This document shows positions 8,508-18,479 of a DNA stretch of 64,000 nucleotides, piece after piece (position 1 is the stretch's first letter; every line of letters begins with the position of its first letter). Location of the stretch: positions 955,803-1,019,802 of the forward strand of contig JAMPBP010000001.1 of assembly GCA_023666645.1 (NCBI GenBank). The letters are read 5' to 3'. The translations under genes were made by a program, and so were the position numbers. Below the pieces are notes generated by a model. It saw only the letters and a program-made list of their open reading frames with translations, had not been told where the DNA came from and did not search any database. The DNA is from Clostridiales bacterium. Lineage in GTDB: Bacteria > Bacteroidota > Bacteroidia > Bacteroidales > Muribaculaceae.

Positions 8508-10119
8508 ATTTGAGGAGGTTGTTGTAACGGTAGGGGGAGTTGATCAGTTGCAGAGCGGCCTGATACTCCGGGTTAAGGACGGGGTAGACTGCTTTGTAGT
8601 AGGTGGAGGTGTCATACAGGTCGCGTCCTATGATTCCTTTGAGTATGGTCTCGATAACTTTGCGCGACACCTGGAGTTGCTCGGGGTTGGGCTCTATCCC
8701 TTTGGTCTGGGCTTGGGCTACCAGCCGGTCAATCATCTCATCGCTGACTTTGAAACTGTCGAGAAATTTTTGCTCGGTGGGATAGTCGGCCTTCAGCTGG
8801 CTGCGGTTGTCGTCGACATAGGTTATCGCAAAGCTGTTGATGATGCCGCGGGCTGTGAGGTCGCGGTAGTAGTTGCTGTAGCCTGTGGTGTCGACTGGCA
8901 CGAAAAGGTCGGGCATGATACCGCCGCCGCCATATACGGGCCGGTGGTTTACGAGGGTCTCGTAGCGCAGTGAGTCGGCAAACTGAATGCTGTCGGCCGT
9001 CTGGAATTCACCGTGCTGGTAGCGTCGCATGAATTCGCGGCTATACTCACCGTCGGGGTCACCGTCGTCGTAGGGCCGCTGTATGCAACGGCCTGAGGGT
9101 GTGTGGTAGCGCGACACGGTGAGGCGTATCATTGATCCGTCGGGGAAGGGGAATGGGCGCTGTACGAGCCCTTTTCCAAAGGTGCGACGTCCCACGATGA
9201 GTCCGCGGTCGTTGTCCTGGATGGCTCCCGAAAGAATCTCGCTGGCGCTTGCCGAATACTGGTTGACCATCACAACGATGCGTCCGTCGCGATAGGCTCC
9301 GTTGCTCTCGGCATTGAAATGGGTCGCACCCTGGCGCGGGGATTCTGTGTATACAATTGGGGCTCCCTTGGGGAGGAACATTCCGGCAATCGAGGTTGCG
9401 GCGCCGAGGTATCCGCCTCCATTGTCCTGCAGGTCGATGATTAGATTTTTCATGCCCTGTTTCTTGAGCTTTTTGAGGGCCTCGGCAAGCTCTTTGTCGG
9501 TGTCCTGGGCAAAGCGTGTGATACGCACATAGCCGGTCGTGGGGTCGGCCATGAATGAAGCATCGACGCTATATACCGGAATGTCGTCACGCTCGACGGT
9601 GAATGTCAACGGCTCTGTGACACCGCGACGTATCACCCTGAGGTCGACAATCGAGCCCTTGGGGCCGCGCAACAGGCGCAATATGTCGCTGTTGGGACGC
9701 TTGAGTCCCGATATGATTGAATCGCCGGCCTGAAGAATGCGGTCGCCGGGAAGGATACCTACTTTCTCAGAGGGGCCACCGGGAGTGGTCTGAATGACGA
9801 AGAGGGTATCGTTGAGCATGTTGAACTGGATACCTATGCCAGAGAAGTTTCCCTCGAGAGGTGTGGTCAGCTCGCGTGTCTCATCGGGGTCGGAATAGGT
9901 GGAATGAGGGTCGAGATTCTTAAGCATCGCAACTATGGCGTCCTGCACTATACGGTCGGACTTGGCGCTGTCGACGGGGTCGACATAGAAGTTCTCGATG
10001 ATACCGTTGGCATAGCGCAACTTCATATCGGGGGTGAAGTTGACAGCTTGCTTCTGTTCGCGTGCTCCCATGGTCATTGTGGCCAGGGCTATAAGTAGAA
10101 TTGTTGCAAAGGTTTTCAT
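8506..10119 (-). CDS. S41 carboxy-terminal processing protease (CtpA-like)
   Basis: A 537-residue periplasmic serine protease. Order: signal peptide (1-18), N-terminal helical region, PDZ domain (about 90-175, with GIGIQF and GGPSEKVGILPGDRIL), then the S41 catalytic core. The Ser/Lys dyad is visible as NQYSASASE (Ser 291 by spacing) and TFGKG (Lys 316), with the usual 25-residue separation. IIDLQDNGGGYL is the conserved strand before the active site. Such enzymes trim or degrade periplasmic and outer-membrane proteins. It starts at an overlapping TAATG with coaD, so it is translationally coupled to coaD and parE. Confidence 0.93.
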   Translation of the reverse strand: MKTFATILLIALATMTMGAREQKQAVNFTPDMKLRYANGIIENFYVDPVDSAKSDRIVQDAIVAMLKNLDPHSTYSDPDETRELTTPLEGNFSGIGIQFNMLNDTLFVIQTTPGGPSEKVGILPGDRILQAGDSIISGLKRPNSDILRLLRGPKGSIVDLRVIRRGVTEPLTFTVERDDIPVYSVDASFMADPTTGYVRITRFAQDTDKELAEALKKLKKQGMKNLIIDLQDNGGGYLGAATSIAGMFLPKGAPIVYTESPRQGATHFNAESNGAYRDGRIVVMVNQYSASASEILSGAIQDNDRGLIVGRRTFGKGLVQRPFPFPDGSMIRLTVSRYHTPSGRCIQRPYDDGDPDGEYSREFMRRYQHGEFQTADSIQFADSLRYETLVNHRPVYGGGGIMPDLFVPVDTTGYSNYYRDLTARGIINSFAITYVDDNRSQLKADYPTEQKFLDSFKVSDEMIDRLVAQAQTKGIEPNPEQLQVSRKVIETILKGIIGRDLYDTSTYYKAVYPVLNPEYQAALQLINSPYRYNNLLK

Positions 10120-10607
10120 TATGGTAGGAATTGTGAAGCATCGTGGCCGAAGTGCTGCAGTTCGCGCACAACCGACGAACTGACGGCGACGTGCTCCGGC
10201 AGTGTAGGAATAAGGATTGTCTCAATGCCCGAAATCGACCGGTTGATGGTGGCAAGGTTCTGCTCGGCTTCAAAGTCGGAGGCTGTACGCACACCCCTCA
10301 CCAAGAATGTGGCACCGAGCTGCCGGGCAAGGTCGACCATGAGGCCGCTCCAGGCTATGACGCTTACTCGGTCCATTCCTGAGACAGTGGTCTCGATGGC
10401 GGTTACACGGCTGTCGGCGTGGCATGTAGCCGAGGAGCCTTTTGACTCGTTGACTCCTACTACGACATAGATGTGGTCAAATAGCGGCAGAGCGCGTCGT
10501 AGCACCGACATGTGCCCTACGGTGAAGGGGTTGAAAGAGCCGGGGAAGAGGGCTATCACCTGTGGGCGGTTTTCAGCGGGAGTGTCGTTATGAGATTTGG
10601 CTGTCAT
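10119..10607 (-). CDS. coaD: Phosphopantetheine adenylyltransferase
   Basis: A 162-residue cytoplasmic enzyme that adenylates 4'-phosphopantetheine to dephospho-CoA, the fourth step of CoA synthesis. The nucleotidyltransferase signature [18 protein letters not shown], including the T/HxGH motif, lies near the N-terminus (about residues 19-36), and [15 protein letters not shown] is the conserved substrate-binding segment. Length is usual. It overlaps parE by 20 bases and meets ctpA at TAATG. A second CoA gene, coaX, lies at 16075-16800. Confidence 0.95.
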   Translation of the reverse strand: MTAKSHNDTPAENRPQVIALFPGSFNPFTVGHMSVLRRALPLFDHIYVVVGVNESKGSSATCHADSRVTAIETTVSGMDRVSVIAWSGLMVDLARQLGATFLVRGVRTASDFEAEQNLATINRSISGIETILIPTLPEHVAVSSSVVRELQHFGHDASQFLP

Positions 10608-12522
10608 CTTCGACTACGAGGTTATTGATTATGAAACGTTGGCGCTCGCCGGTGTTCTTGCCCATGTAGAATTCGAGGAGTTCGTCGAGGCTGTCCTCTT
10701 TGCGCAATGTCACACGGTCGAGACGCATGTCGGGACCTATGAAGTCACGGAATTCCTCAGGCGAGATCTCGCCGAGACCTTTGAATCGTGTTATCTCGGC
10801 ATTGGCACCGAGGCGCTCGATGGCATTGGTGCGCTCCTCATCGTTATAGCAATAGTAGGTGTCATTTTCCCCTTTATCTTTTTCTTTGGAACGAACTGAA
10901 CCCATGCGTCGTGTCGTTTTCTTGTTCCGTACACGGAACAGGGGAGTCTGCAACACATAGACATGTCCTTTCTTGACAAGGTCGGGGAAGAATTGCAGGA
11001 AGAAGGTGAGCAAGAGCAGGCGTATGTGCATGCCGTCGACATCGGCATCGGTGGCGATGATGACATTGTTGTAGCGTAGTCCGTCGAGACCTTCCTCGAT
11101 GTTGAGGGCTGCCTGGAGCAGGTTGAATTCCTCGTTCTCATAGACCACTTTCTGTGTGAGTCCATAGGAATTGAGAGGCTTGCCGCGCAGTGAGAATACT
11201 GCCTGTGTCTCCACGTTGCGTATTTTAGTGATGGAACCGGCTGCCGAGTCACCCTCGGTGATGAAAATCGAGGAGGCAAGCTTCTTGTTCTCATCGCCGC
11301 GGGAGTCGTTGAGGTGAATGCGGCAGTCGAGGAGCTTGCGGTTGTTCATATTGACCTTTTTGGCGCGCTCGCGTGCCAGCTTGGTGACACCGGCACGGGC
11401 CTTGCGCTCACGCTCCGACTCCTGCACCTTATGCAGAATCATGTCGGCGATCTCAAGGTTACGGTGCATGTAGTTGTCAAGCTCTTTCTTGATGAAGTCG
11501 CCCACATATTTTGCTATGGTGACACCGTCGGGTTCCATGTCGCGCGAGTTGAGCTTGGTCTTGGTCTGTGACTCAAAGACAGGTGATTCTACTTTGACCG
11601 AAATGGCAGCAATCATGCCGTTGCGTATGTCGGAGTATTCAAAATTGCGTCCGAAGTAATCCTTGAGTGTGCGCGACACGGCTTCCTTGAAAGCAGCGAG
11701 GTGTGTGCCTCCCTGTGTGGTGTGCTGGCCGTTGACAAAGGAGTAGTATTCCTCACCGTACTGGTTGACATGTGTGAGTGCAATCTCGATGTCGTCGCCT
11801 TTGAGGTGTATGATGGGGTAGAGGGGGTCGTTGGTCATATTGACCTCGAGGAGGTCAGAGAGGCCGTTGCGCGAGATGTAGCGCTTGCCATTGAAAATCA
11901 TGGCAAGGCCGGTGTTGAGGAATGTATAGTTGCGCAACAGCGGTACGATATACTCGTCGCGGAAACTGTAGCCGGTGAATATGGAGGCATCGGGGGTGAA
12001 TGTCACCAGTGTGCCGTTGGGTTCGCTCTCGGGGGCATCGGTCACCGGTGTTTCTTCGATGAGTTCACCGGCACGGAATGTGGCGCTCTTGGTCTGGCCG
12101 TCGCGTGTCGACTGTATGGTGAACGATGAGGAAAGGGCGTTGACGGCCTTGATGCCGACACCGTTGAGTCCTACCGACTTCTTGAAAGCCTTTGAATCAT
12201 ACTTGCCGCCAGTGTTCATGCGCGAGGCAACTTCAACGAGCTTGCCCAGCGGAATGCCACGGCCAAAGTCGCGCACAGCGACGCTTCCCTCCGGGTCGAT
12301 GTCGACGGTGACCTGTTTGCCATAGCCCATCATGAACTCGTCGATGGCATTGTCGAGCACTTCCTTGAGCAGGACATAGATGCCGTCGTCGCGGTCGGAA
12401 CCATCGCCGAGCTTGCCTATGTACATGCCGGGGCGCAGTCGTATGTGTTGTTTCCAGTCGAGGGTGACAATGTCGTCCTCGGTATATTCTACCGGATTTT
12501 GTGGATATTCGTTTTCTATCAT
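10588..12522 (-). CDS. parE: DNA topoisomerase IV subunit B
   Basis: A 644-residue type IIA topoisomerase ATPase subunit. Visible are the GHKL motifs [17 protein letters not shown] and [14 protein letters not shown], the transducer, and the TOPRIM motifs EGDSAAGS and [10 protein letters not shown] call ParE rather than GyrB from the N-terminal [20 protein letters not shown] form and the short C-terminus lacking a GyrB insertion. ParE with ParC decatenates replicated chromosomes. No parC is next to it here. It is the promoter-proximal gene of the parE-coaD-ctpA run. Confidence 0.9.
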   Translation of the reverse strand: MIENEYPQNPVEYTEDDIVTLDWKQHIRLRPGMYIGKLGDGSDRDDGIYVLLKEVLDNAIDEFMMGYGKQVTVDIDPEGSVAVRDFGRGIPLGKLVEVASRMNTGGKYDSKAFKKSVGLNGVGIKAVNALSSSFTIQSTRDGQTKSATFRAGELIEETPVTDAPESEPNGTLVTFTPDASIFTGYSFRDEYIVPLLRNYTFLNTGLAMIFNGKRYISRNGLSDLLEVNMTNDPLYPIIHLKGDDIEIALTHVNQYGEEYYSFVNGQHTTQGGTHLAAFKEAVSRTLKDYFGRNFEYSDIRNGMIAAISVKVESPVFESQTKTKLNSRDMEPDGVTIAKYVGDFIKKELDNYMHRNLEIADMILHKVQESERERKARAGVTKLARERAKKVNMNNRKLLDCRIHLNDSRGDENKKLASSIFITEGDSAAGSITKIRNVETQAVFSLRGKPLNSYGLTQKVVYENEEFNLLQAALNIEEGLDGLRYNNVIIATDADVDGMHIRLLLLTFFLQFFPDLVKKGHVYVLQTPLFRVRNKKTTRRMGSVRSKEKDKGENDTYYCYNDEERTNAIERLGANAEITRFKGLGEISPEEFRDFIGPDMRLDRVTLRKEDSLDELLEFYMGKNTGERQRFIINNLVVEDDSQIS

Positions 12523-12586
12523 TTTTTCTATGGAGCGATGGGAGTGATTGGAGTAATGGGGTGGAGGGAGGGGGGACGGAGCCTTC

Positions 12587-13873
12587 TTAGCTCTTGTCGG
12601 GGATGGTTGTGCAGCGTATCAGCTCCAGACGCACCCCTTTCTTTTTAAGAATCTCAAATGTGAGTGGTGGCAGCTCAATGATGTCACCTTCTGAGGGAAT
12701 GGCTCCGAGCGAGTTGAGGAGATAACCGGCGAGAGTCTGGTACTCGTCGTCTTCGCGTATTCCCAGATGGAATGTATCGTTGATGTATTCTATCTCGGTG
12801 CGTCCCGACATCTCGTAGACTCCCGGTTCAATCTCGCGGGCTGTGATGCCTTGTTTGTCGTGTTCGTCCTGTATGTCACCGAATATTTCCTCCACAAGGT
12901 CTTCCAGTGTGACCATACCGGCCGTACCGCCAAACTCATCGACGACGATAGCCATTGAGCGCTTCTCGCTCAGGAGGCGGCGCATCATCTTGTCGGCCAT
13001 CAGAGCTTCGGGTGCGAAGAGTACCGGCTTCAGGTGCTGGTGCCAGTCGGCTCCAGGGTCAAATAGCTCGCTCACATGTATATAGCCTCTCACGTCGTCG
13101 ATGTCGTCTTTGAATACAATAATCTTCGAACGTCCCGAGTGGGTGAACAGCTGGCTGAGTTCCTCGCGGGTGGTGGTATCCATGTTGACGGCCACAATCT
13201 CGTTGCGAGGGGTCATGCAATCGCGCAGGTGGGTGGAGGAGAAATCGAGAGCATTGTGAAATATCTTCACCTCGTTGTCTATTAAGGTCTTGGTGTCGGC
13301 ATTATCGTCGATGGTGCGTTCGAGATACTGGTTGAGGTCACCCACCGATAGAAGCGTGGGACGTGGCTGGGCATCGGGCATGCCACAAAGCTTCATCAAA
13401 CCCTTGGATATGCCGGTGGCAAGAAGTGATACTGGGTATAGAATGAGGTAGATGAGGAAGATGGGTACAGCCATGTAGCGTATCGACAGGTTTGGGTTGA
13501 TACGGAATATGGTCTTGGGGAGAAATTCACCGGTAATGAGTATAACACCGGTCGAGATGATAGTCTGCAACAGAAGTATGAAAAACTCGTTGTTATTGAG
13601 CCACACCGACAGCCATGGCTCGATGAGTTTGGCAGCCCCTATGCCGTAGATCACCAGTACGATATTGTTGCCTACAAGAATCGTGGAGATAAAGAAGTCG
13701 CTGTCGGCATAGAATATGTTGAGCAGGCGGCTCACAAGTCCACCTTTTTTGACATCAATCTCGAGTCTCACCCTGTCGCTGGTTACAAAGGCAATCTCGA
13801 CCCCCGAGAAGATGGCCGAGAAAAAAAGTGATATGAGGCTGATAATGAGCCAAGTTGATTGTTCAGGCGACAT
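12587..13873 (-). CDS. DUF21/CBS/CorC-type membrane protein (hemolysin-like family)
   Basis: A 428-residue inner-membrane protein. Residues 1-190 form a CNNM/DUF21 transmembrane module ([20 protein letters not shown] is typical), followed by two CBS domains (from [10 protein letters not shown] to [20 protein letters not shown]) and a C-terminal CorC_HlyC domain. The family is often labelled hemolysin; known members such as CorC/YtfL-type proteins affect Mg or Co efflux, so the old name is misleading. In Bacteroidetes it commonly sits beside lptC, as here (77 bases downstream). Confidence 0.88.
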   Translation of the reverse strand: MSPEQSTWLIISLISLFFSAIFSGVEIAFVTSDRVRLEIDVKKGGLVSRLLNIFYADSDFFISTILVGNNIVLVIYGIGAAKLIEPWLSVWLNNNEFFILLLQTIISTGVILITGEFLPKTIFRINPNLSIRYMAVPIFLIYLILYPVSLLATGISKGLMKLCGMPDAQPRPTLLSVGDLNQYLERTIDDNADTKTLIDNEVKIFHNALDFSSTHLRDCMTPRNEIVAVNMDTTTREELSQLFTHSGRSKIIVFKDDIDDVRGYIHVSELFDPGADWHQHLKPVLFAPEALMADKMMRRLLSEKRSMAIVVDEFGGTAGMVTLEDLVEEIFGDIQDEHDKQGITAREIEPGVYEMSGRTEIEYINDTFHLGIREDDEYQTLAGYLLNSLGAIPSEGDIIELPPLTFEILKKKGVRLELIRCTTIPDKS

Positions 13874-13950
13874 ATTGCAGTTGAATGTGGTTTTAGCCGG
13901 GGGGTATACTGTTTGGGGTTATTATATGAATAGTTGATGATGAGTCAGTG

Positions 13951-14775
13951 TCATTCGGCAAGTTTGGCTTTGGGAATGGCCTTGATTGCGGTGTCGGCTT
14001 TAATTTTCAGGTTGCGTCTCATCGATGGTTTGTTGTGTTGAGGTCGCTCGCGGTCACGCAAGCCGGCATTGTTGGCCGGTGCCGGCGGTGGTGGAGTGGC
14101 TTCGTGGCGGTCGTCAACGGGCGGAGCGTCCTCAGGCGCTGTGGCGGGAGACGCGGCTGCCGAGTCAGTGACAGCGGCTATCGAGTCCTGTTGACGCCGC
14201 TCGTCACGCTGAGCTCTCATACGGTCGACGGGCAGAATCATCTGTGGGTGTAAAATAGTGTATTCGGTCATTGCCTCATTGCTCTCAAATCCATACCCCT
14301 CGATGATGCGTTCCTGACGCACAATGTGCATGAACGAGTCGCTGTAGACCCGACGCTGGTTCTGGTCCCAGAAAAGCTGAGGGGTGGCGAAGCGGTCTCC
14401 GTCAGTGTTGCGCATGTTGACGCGTCCATCAAAACGCCACCGCTTGAGGGCACTGAAATAGGTGGCCGAGTCGGCGGTGAAGGTGGCGTTGACATTCATA
14501 TCATCGTCATATTTCTCCATGTACAATCCCTCGGGAAAAGTCCAGTGGGGAGTGTCGGCCTCTTCATACATATACCACACCGGGGCGGTGATGTGATAGC
14601 GTGTGTAGCCTGAGTCGCTCACAAAACTCGACACATCGGTAGTTGTCATTGTGGGGAAATTGCGCGTGTCGTTGATGTCGGCGATGCTCTCATTCTTATC
14701 GCCACCACACGACACGACAATTGCAGCCGCCGTCAGCGACAAAGCCACAACTGCCGGTAATTGTCTGAGTGACAC
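13951..14775 (-). CDS. lptC: LPS export protein LptC
   Basis: A 274-residue lipoprotein (lipobox VVSCGG, Cys about 23) with a beta-jellyroll of LptC type: FVSDSGYTRYHITAPVWYMYE, the FTADSATYFSALKRW strand and NMRNTDGDRFATPQLFWDQ. LptC is the periplasmic link of the LptB2FG ATPase to the LptA bridge that carries LPS to the outer membrane. The C-terminal 70 residues are low-complexity Pro/Ala/Arg-rich and beyond the usual domain. It lies between the outer-membrane protein gene (5-base gap) and the DUF21 gene in a conserved Bacteroidetes gene order. Confidence 0.87.
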   Translation of the reverse strand: MSLRQLPAVVALSLTAAAIVVSCGGDKNESIADINDTRNFPTMTTTDVSSFVSDSGYTRYHITAPVWYMYEEADTPHWTFPEGLYMEKYDDDMNVNATFTADSATYFSALKRWRFDGRVNMRNTDGDRFATPQLFWDQNQRRVYSDSFMHIVRQERIIEGYGFESNEAMTEYTILHPQMILPVDRMRAQRDERRQQDSIAAVTDSAAASPATAPEDAPPVDDRHEATPPPPAPANNAGLRDRERPQHNKPSMRRNLKIKADTAIKAIPKAKLAE

Positions 14776-14780
14776 GATGC

Positions 14781-16088
14781 TTAGTTAATCTTGTTCTGGA
14801 AGAACCACATCTCGTTGAAGTTGACACCGAGGGTTATCATGAAGCAGTTCTCCTTGATGAGGGCCTGAGGTGATGCCTGTCGGTGGCGGAATTCAAAGCT
14901 GAGGTTGACGATTGACCGTTGCATGGAGGTATTGGCCGTGGGGAAGCCGAATCCCAGCGTGGCGCCATATTCCTTGACATTGTTTTTACCTACCATCTGA
15001 TAGTCGCGTGTGAAGAATGCACCGGCGCGATACTGGATACGTTTCAGGTAGCCGCCGCGGGGACGTGGCGTAAACTCGATGCCGGCGTTGACTTTCCAAC
15101 GGTCGGCAAATTTCTGTGAGGTCTCATATCCCTCAAGTGGCTGGTATTTGACTTTGCTCCATGGCTGGTAGGTGAAGTCGGCCTCGACCATGAGACGCTC
15201 ATCCCATTTGTAGTTGAGACCTACGCCCCAGGTGTCGGGCATGGTGTATTTGCCTGCAAGCTTGCTGTAGCCTGTGGTATCGGGCTTTACCGTGTTGTCG
15301 CTTGAAGCGCCGGTGATGCTGTAGTGCACGCCGTAGGTGTGACCATGGAACGACTTGCCGGGTGAGTAAACCACACCGGCTGTGAGGCGGTGGCGGGGCT
15401 TTACATTAAAACTGTATTGCACGCCAAAGTCGAGCTTATAGTCGGTAACCTTGAGGAGGCGTTCAAATAGCGCTTGTTCGCCACTGGTAGTGGTCACATA
15501 GTTGTCGTTAAGGATATTGCCGAACATATACGAAATGTTGGCGCCTACGGTGAGTCCCTTATAAGGTCGGCCGGCCACGCCTATGTAAAGCTGGTTGATG
15601 CCTCCGCTGCCTTGACGGGAGCTCACTCCTGTGCTCTCATCTCCATTGTAGATGATGTCGCCAAAAGAGTATCCTACCTGAGAATAAGGAAGCAATCCGG
15701 CGCTGCCGCCCATATATTTTCCAAGTGGGAACTGCATTGTGATGTAGTTGAGACCGCCACCGAGGTCTTTGCCTGTGGCGTTCCCGCCGTCGGTGCCTGC
15801 ACCCGGCTCGGAGCTCCATGTCTGGCTGATGTTTCCACCTATGTCAAAGAGGAATGTGAGTGTGTCGATAGCGGCATATGATGCCGGGTTCATGACATTG
15901 ATCTGGCGTCCGGAATTCATGCCGTAGCCTACACCTCCCATGGCGCGTTGTGCCGACGAGACATTGTCGTTCAAAATGCCGTAGCCCAAGCGTGAATAGG
16001 GGGAATTGACACTGTTCTGAGCTGTTGTTGTGAGTGTTGCGATTGCCGCAATGATAGAGGCGACGATAGCAAGTTTAGTTATTTTCAT
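14781..16088 (-). CDS. Outer-membrane beta-barrel protein (FadL-like size and pattern)
   Basis: A 435-residue protein with signal peptide (1-23, ending TTAQ), the start NSPYSRLGYGILNDNVSSAQ with RAMGGVGYGMNSG, and alternating amphipathic strands to a C-terminal barrel end. The arrangement resembles OMPP1/FadL-type barrels. The gene overlaps coaX by 14 bases and is followed 5 bases later by lptC, so it belongs to the same transcript. In other Bacteroidales a protein of this type occupies the same position. Its substrate is unknown; a link to LPS export is inferred only from context. Confidence 0.75.
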   Translation of the reverse strand: MKITKLAIVASIIAAIATLTTTAQNSVNSPYSRLGYGILNDNVSSAQRAMGGVGYGMNSGRQINVMNPASYAAIDTLTFLFDIGGNISQTWSSEPGAGTDGGNATGKDLGGGLNYITMQFPLGKYMGGSAGLLPYSQVGYSFGDIIYNGDESTGVSSRQGSGGINQLYIGVAGRPYKGLTVGANISYMFGNILNDNYVTTTSGEQALFERLLKVTDYKLDFGVQYSFNVKPRHRLTAGVVYSPGKSFHGHTYGVHYSITGASSDNTVKPDTTGYSKLAGKYTMPDTWGVGLNYKWDERLMVEADFTYQPWSKVKYQPLEGYETSQKFADRWKVNAGIEFTPRPRGGYLKRIQYRAGAFFTRDYQMVGKNNVKEYGATLGFGFPTANTSMQRSIVNLSFEFRHRQASPQALIKENCFMITLGVNFNEMWFFQNKIN

Positions 16089-16800
16089 TATATATCAAAA
16101 GGTCGTTGAGTCCCCGGTTTACGAGGTACTCTTGGTAATCGGTTTCAAAGTTAAGTTTCGACGCCAGCTCGCGCCCCCAGCCTCCGGCTATCACCACCAC
16201 GGCGTCATGTGGCAGCAGGGAGCGGTAATAGGTTATCTCGGCAATGACACCGTTGAATGCTCCTGAGCGCATGGCATTCTCGGTGGAGTTGCCCCATAGT
16301 CGTGTCTCACCACGGCTCGACACCAGTGGCAGACGGGATGTGTAGGCATGCAGGGCTTTCAATCTCATACCTATGCCCGGAGCAATGTTGCCACCTACAA
16401 AGTGTCCGCGAGAGGTCACGCGGTCGTAGGTGACCGCAGTACCGGCATCGACCACGAGGAGTTCAGAGGTCGGGTGGAGTGTGGTGGCTCCCACGGCTGC
16501 GGCTATGCGGTCAACTCCCAGTGTACCGGGTGTACTGTAGTCGATGACCAGCGGCAATGCGGTAGAATGGTTGAGCTCGTGGGTCTCTACCCCCGCGCCG
16601 GCAAGAAGTGATTGGAGCCACTCCTGACGGTGGGATACCGAACAAAACATGGCGCGTGATACACCATGGCGGGCAACGAGAGTGATAATCTCGTCATCGT
16701 CAATGTCGGTATATGTCACATGCTCCACAAGCTTGTGACCCTCCCATATTGCCACTTTGGCACTGGAGTTGCCCTGATCTATGGTCATAGATAGTCCCAT
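16075..16800 (-). CDS. coaX: Type III pantothenate kinase
   Basis: A 241-residue kinase for the first step of CoA synthesis. The ASKHA-fold motifs are TIDQGNSSAKVAIWEG near the N-terminus, GTLGVDRIAAAVGA in the middle and LLVVDAGTAVTYDRV (the metal/phosphate motif with Asp and Thr). Length is usual. First gene of coaX - outer-membrane protein - lptC - DUF21 gene, with a promoter directly upstream. Confidence 0.94.
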   Translation of the reverse strand: MGLSMTIDQGNSSAKVAIWEGHKLVEHVTYTDIDDDEIITLVARHGVSRAMFCSVSHRQEWLQSLLAGAGVETHELNHSTALPLVIDYSTPGTLGVDRIAAAVGATTLHPTSELLVVDAGTAVTYDRVTSRGHFVGGNIAPGIGMRLKALHAYTSRLPLVSSRGETRLWGNSTENAMRSGAFNGVIAEITYYRSLLPHDAVVVIAGGWGRELASKLNFETDYQEYLVNRGLNDLLIYNENN

Positions 16801-16807
16801 CAGTTCG

Positions 16808-16838
16808 CAAAGTTACAAAAACCTATGGAACAGTGAAA
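16808..16838 (-). promoter_or_regulatory. Promoter of the coaX-lptC operon
   Basis: On the minus strand TTTC (16835-16838), a 19-base spacer and TAACTTTG (16808-16815) fit the Bacteroides consensus with one change in the upstream box. Transcription would start within a few bases of the ATG at 16800, giving an almost leaderless mRNA. Confidence 0.5.
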
Positions 16839-16892
16839 TTTTTTAGGATTTATTAATTGACAGCCGTCACCTATTCTGAGTGTTGGGCAGTG

Positions 16893-17576
16893 CTAACGTA
16901 GTATGTTGATGTCGACATGCCCCTCCACGCCTTCAATATGGCCGCGGTGGGTGTATTGCCACATGTACCAGTTGTCGGGTCCCGGCGGGTCGCTGAACGA
17001 ACATATCCACAGGGGGTAGTCGGGGAAGTCGGTCGAGATGAATTTGCGGTATCCTTTTTTGTTGGTATACAGCATCACTTGTCGGCCGTTGAGTTCCAGA
17101 TGAGTGATGGCGGCACTGAGCGACTCCACGATGTCGTTGTCTTTGTGTCCGCTGGGGTTGCCCCATTCCTCAATGTCGAGGGCAAGTGGAAAATCAAACT
17201 CAAGATCTCTCACTATATTGAGGAAATGATTGGCCTGAATGCGGCCATTGCAGTCGAATCGGAAGAAATGGTAGGCCCCGACTTTCAAGCCTGCCTGGCG
17301 GGCCGCGTTGTAGTTGTCACGAAACATCCTGTCGTTGAACGATACTCCCTCGGTGGCTTTGAGCATGACGAAACTGATGCCTGAGCTTTTCACTGCTTCA
17401 AAATCTACCTTGCCATTGTGGGCCGACAGGTCAATGCCGCGCTTGGGGTAGAGGATGACTGATGGCTCAATGCCGGGCGACAGATAGCGACGGTAGCCCC
17501 ACCAGGAGCCGGCCACCACTATTATGAGCGCTGCGAGACATGTAGCTGTCAGGAATATGTGTCGTCCTCTTATCAT
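16893..17576 (-). CDS. Glycoside hydrolase family 25 (lysozyme-type), membrane-anchored
   Basis: A 227-residue protein with an N-terminal membrane anchor or uncleaved signal (about 8-27) followed by a full GH25 barrel. Visible are GIDLSAHNG with the first catalytic-site Asp, FVMLKATEGVSF, GAYHFFRF and the DxE pair in ALDIEEWG. Members cleave the MurNAc-GlcNAc bond of peptidoglycan. It starts 34 bases after the ABC permease stop on the same strand. A cell-wall remodelling role is more likely than attack on competitors because it appears to be membrane-anchored, but that is inference. Confidence 0.88.
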   Translation of the reverse strand: MIRGRHIFLTATCLAALIIVVAGSWWGYRRYLSPGIEPSVILYPKRGIDLSAHNGKVDFEAVKSSGISFVMLKATEGVSFNDRMFRDNYNAARQAGLKVGAYHFFRFDCNGRIQANHFLNIVRDLEFDFPLALDIEEWGNPSGHKDNDIVESLSAAITHLELNGRQVMLYTNKKGYRKFISTDFPDYPLWICSFSDPPGPDNWYMWQYTHRGHIEGVEGHVDINILR

Positions 17577-17610
17577 TTGTTATAAGGCTTCAAGGGGGTG
17601 GATTGCGTTT

Positions 17611-18435
17611 TCAACGGTGGGTGTCGGGAGCCGGCCGCCGTAACAGTGGCTTGGTGATGCGTGCCAGCAGGAATACAGCGGCCATGATGGCTACTATGAT
17701 TGCCGAGCATGGCACGTCGCCCAGTGTCGACAACAGCAGGCCTCCCACACTTGTGACCACCGATATGGCTACCGACCACCTTACCATTGAATTGAAGCGG
17801 TTGCAGTAGATCTCGGCCGTCATCTGTGGCAGTGAGAACATGGACATGAGCAACATTATCCCTACAAGCTTTATTGTCAGTACTATGCATATGGCAATGA
17901 GCACTGTCATGGTGTAGTTTATGAGGTTCACCCTCAGTCCTGCAACATGGGCAAAGTCGGCATCAAAAGCGCATATGATGATGTGACGGTGGCAGCATGT
18001 GAAGAAGATGATAAGAGACAGGGTGAACAGGCCGAATATAATGAGGTCACGGCTGTTGACTGTCAGTATATTGCCGAAAAGGAATGAATTGAGTTCAGGA
18101 ACATACCCCGGTGTAAGGAACACAAATATCACACCGATAGCCATTCCTAAGGCCCATACTACGGCGATAGCCGAGTCTTCCCTCACTCTGAATCGGCGTG
18201 ATGCCCACTCGACACCTACCGATGAGCCTATGGCGAATAGTGCCGCGGTAATCACAGGGTCGATTCCAAGAAAGTAGCCCATTCCGAGACCACCGAAGCA
18301 GGCGTGGGTGATACCTCCTGAGATTGCCACAAGCCGGCGGGTTATGATGTATGTGCCTATGATGGCCGAGGCTATGCTCAGCATGATCACAGCCGCCAGT
18401 GCATATCTGAAAAAATCATATTCCAATAGCTCCAT
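17611..18435 (-). CDS. Zinc/manganese-type ABC transporter permease
   Basis: A 274-residue permease of the ABC-3 family (ZnuB/MntB/SitC type) with about eight hydrophobic segments. Conserved signatures are SAIIGTYIITRRLVAISGGI with THACFGGLGMGYFLG at residues 24-58, and the later VKLVGIMLLMSMFSLPQM. The cytoplasmic end is short. The partner ATPase and metal-binding protein are not in the window on this strand, so they must be encoded elsewhere. The metal cannot be assigned from the sequence. Confidence 0.87.
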   Translation of the reverse strand: MELLEYDFFRYALAAVIMLSIASAIIGTYIITRRLVAISGGITHACFGGLGMGYFLGIDPVITAALFAIGSSVGVEWASRRFRVREDSAIAVVWALGMAIGVIFVFLTPGYVPELNSFLFGNILTVNSRDLIIFGLFTLSLIIFFTCCHRHIIICAFDADFAHVAGLRVNLINYTMTVLIAICIVLTIKLVGIMLLMSMFSLPQMTAEIYCNRFNSMVRWSVAISVVTSVGGLLLSTLGDVPCSAIIVAIMAAVFLLARITKPLLRRPAPDTHR

Positions 18436-18479
18436 ATCTTGAGTGGGTATTCTTTAGAAGTATGTTGTCTGATCGGTTC

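Noticed and set aside
8425-8973. 182-codon plus-strand frame opposite the CtpA-type protease
   Set aside because: It crosses the double hairpin and the convergent gene junction; the minus-strand protease has a full set of motifs.
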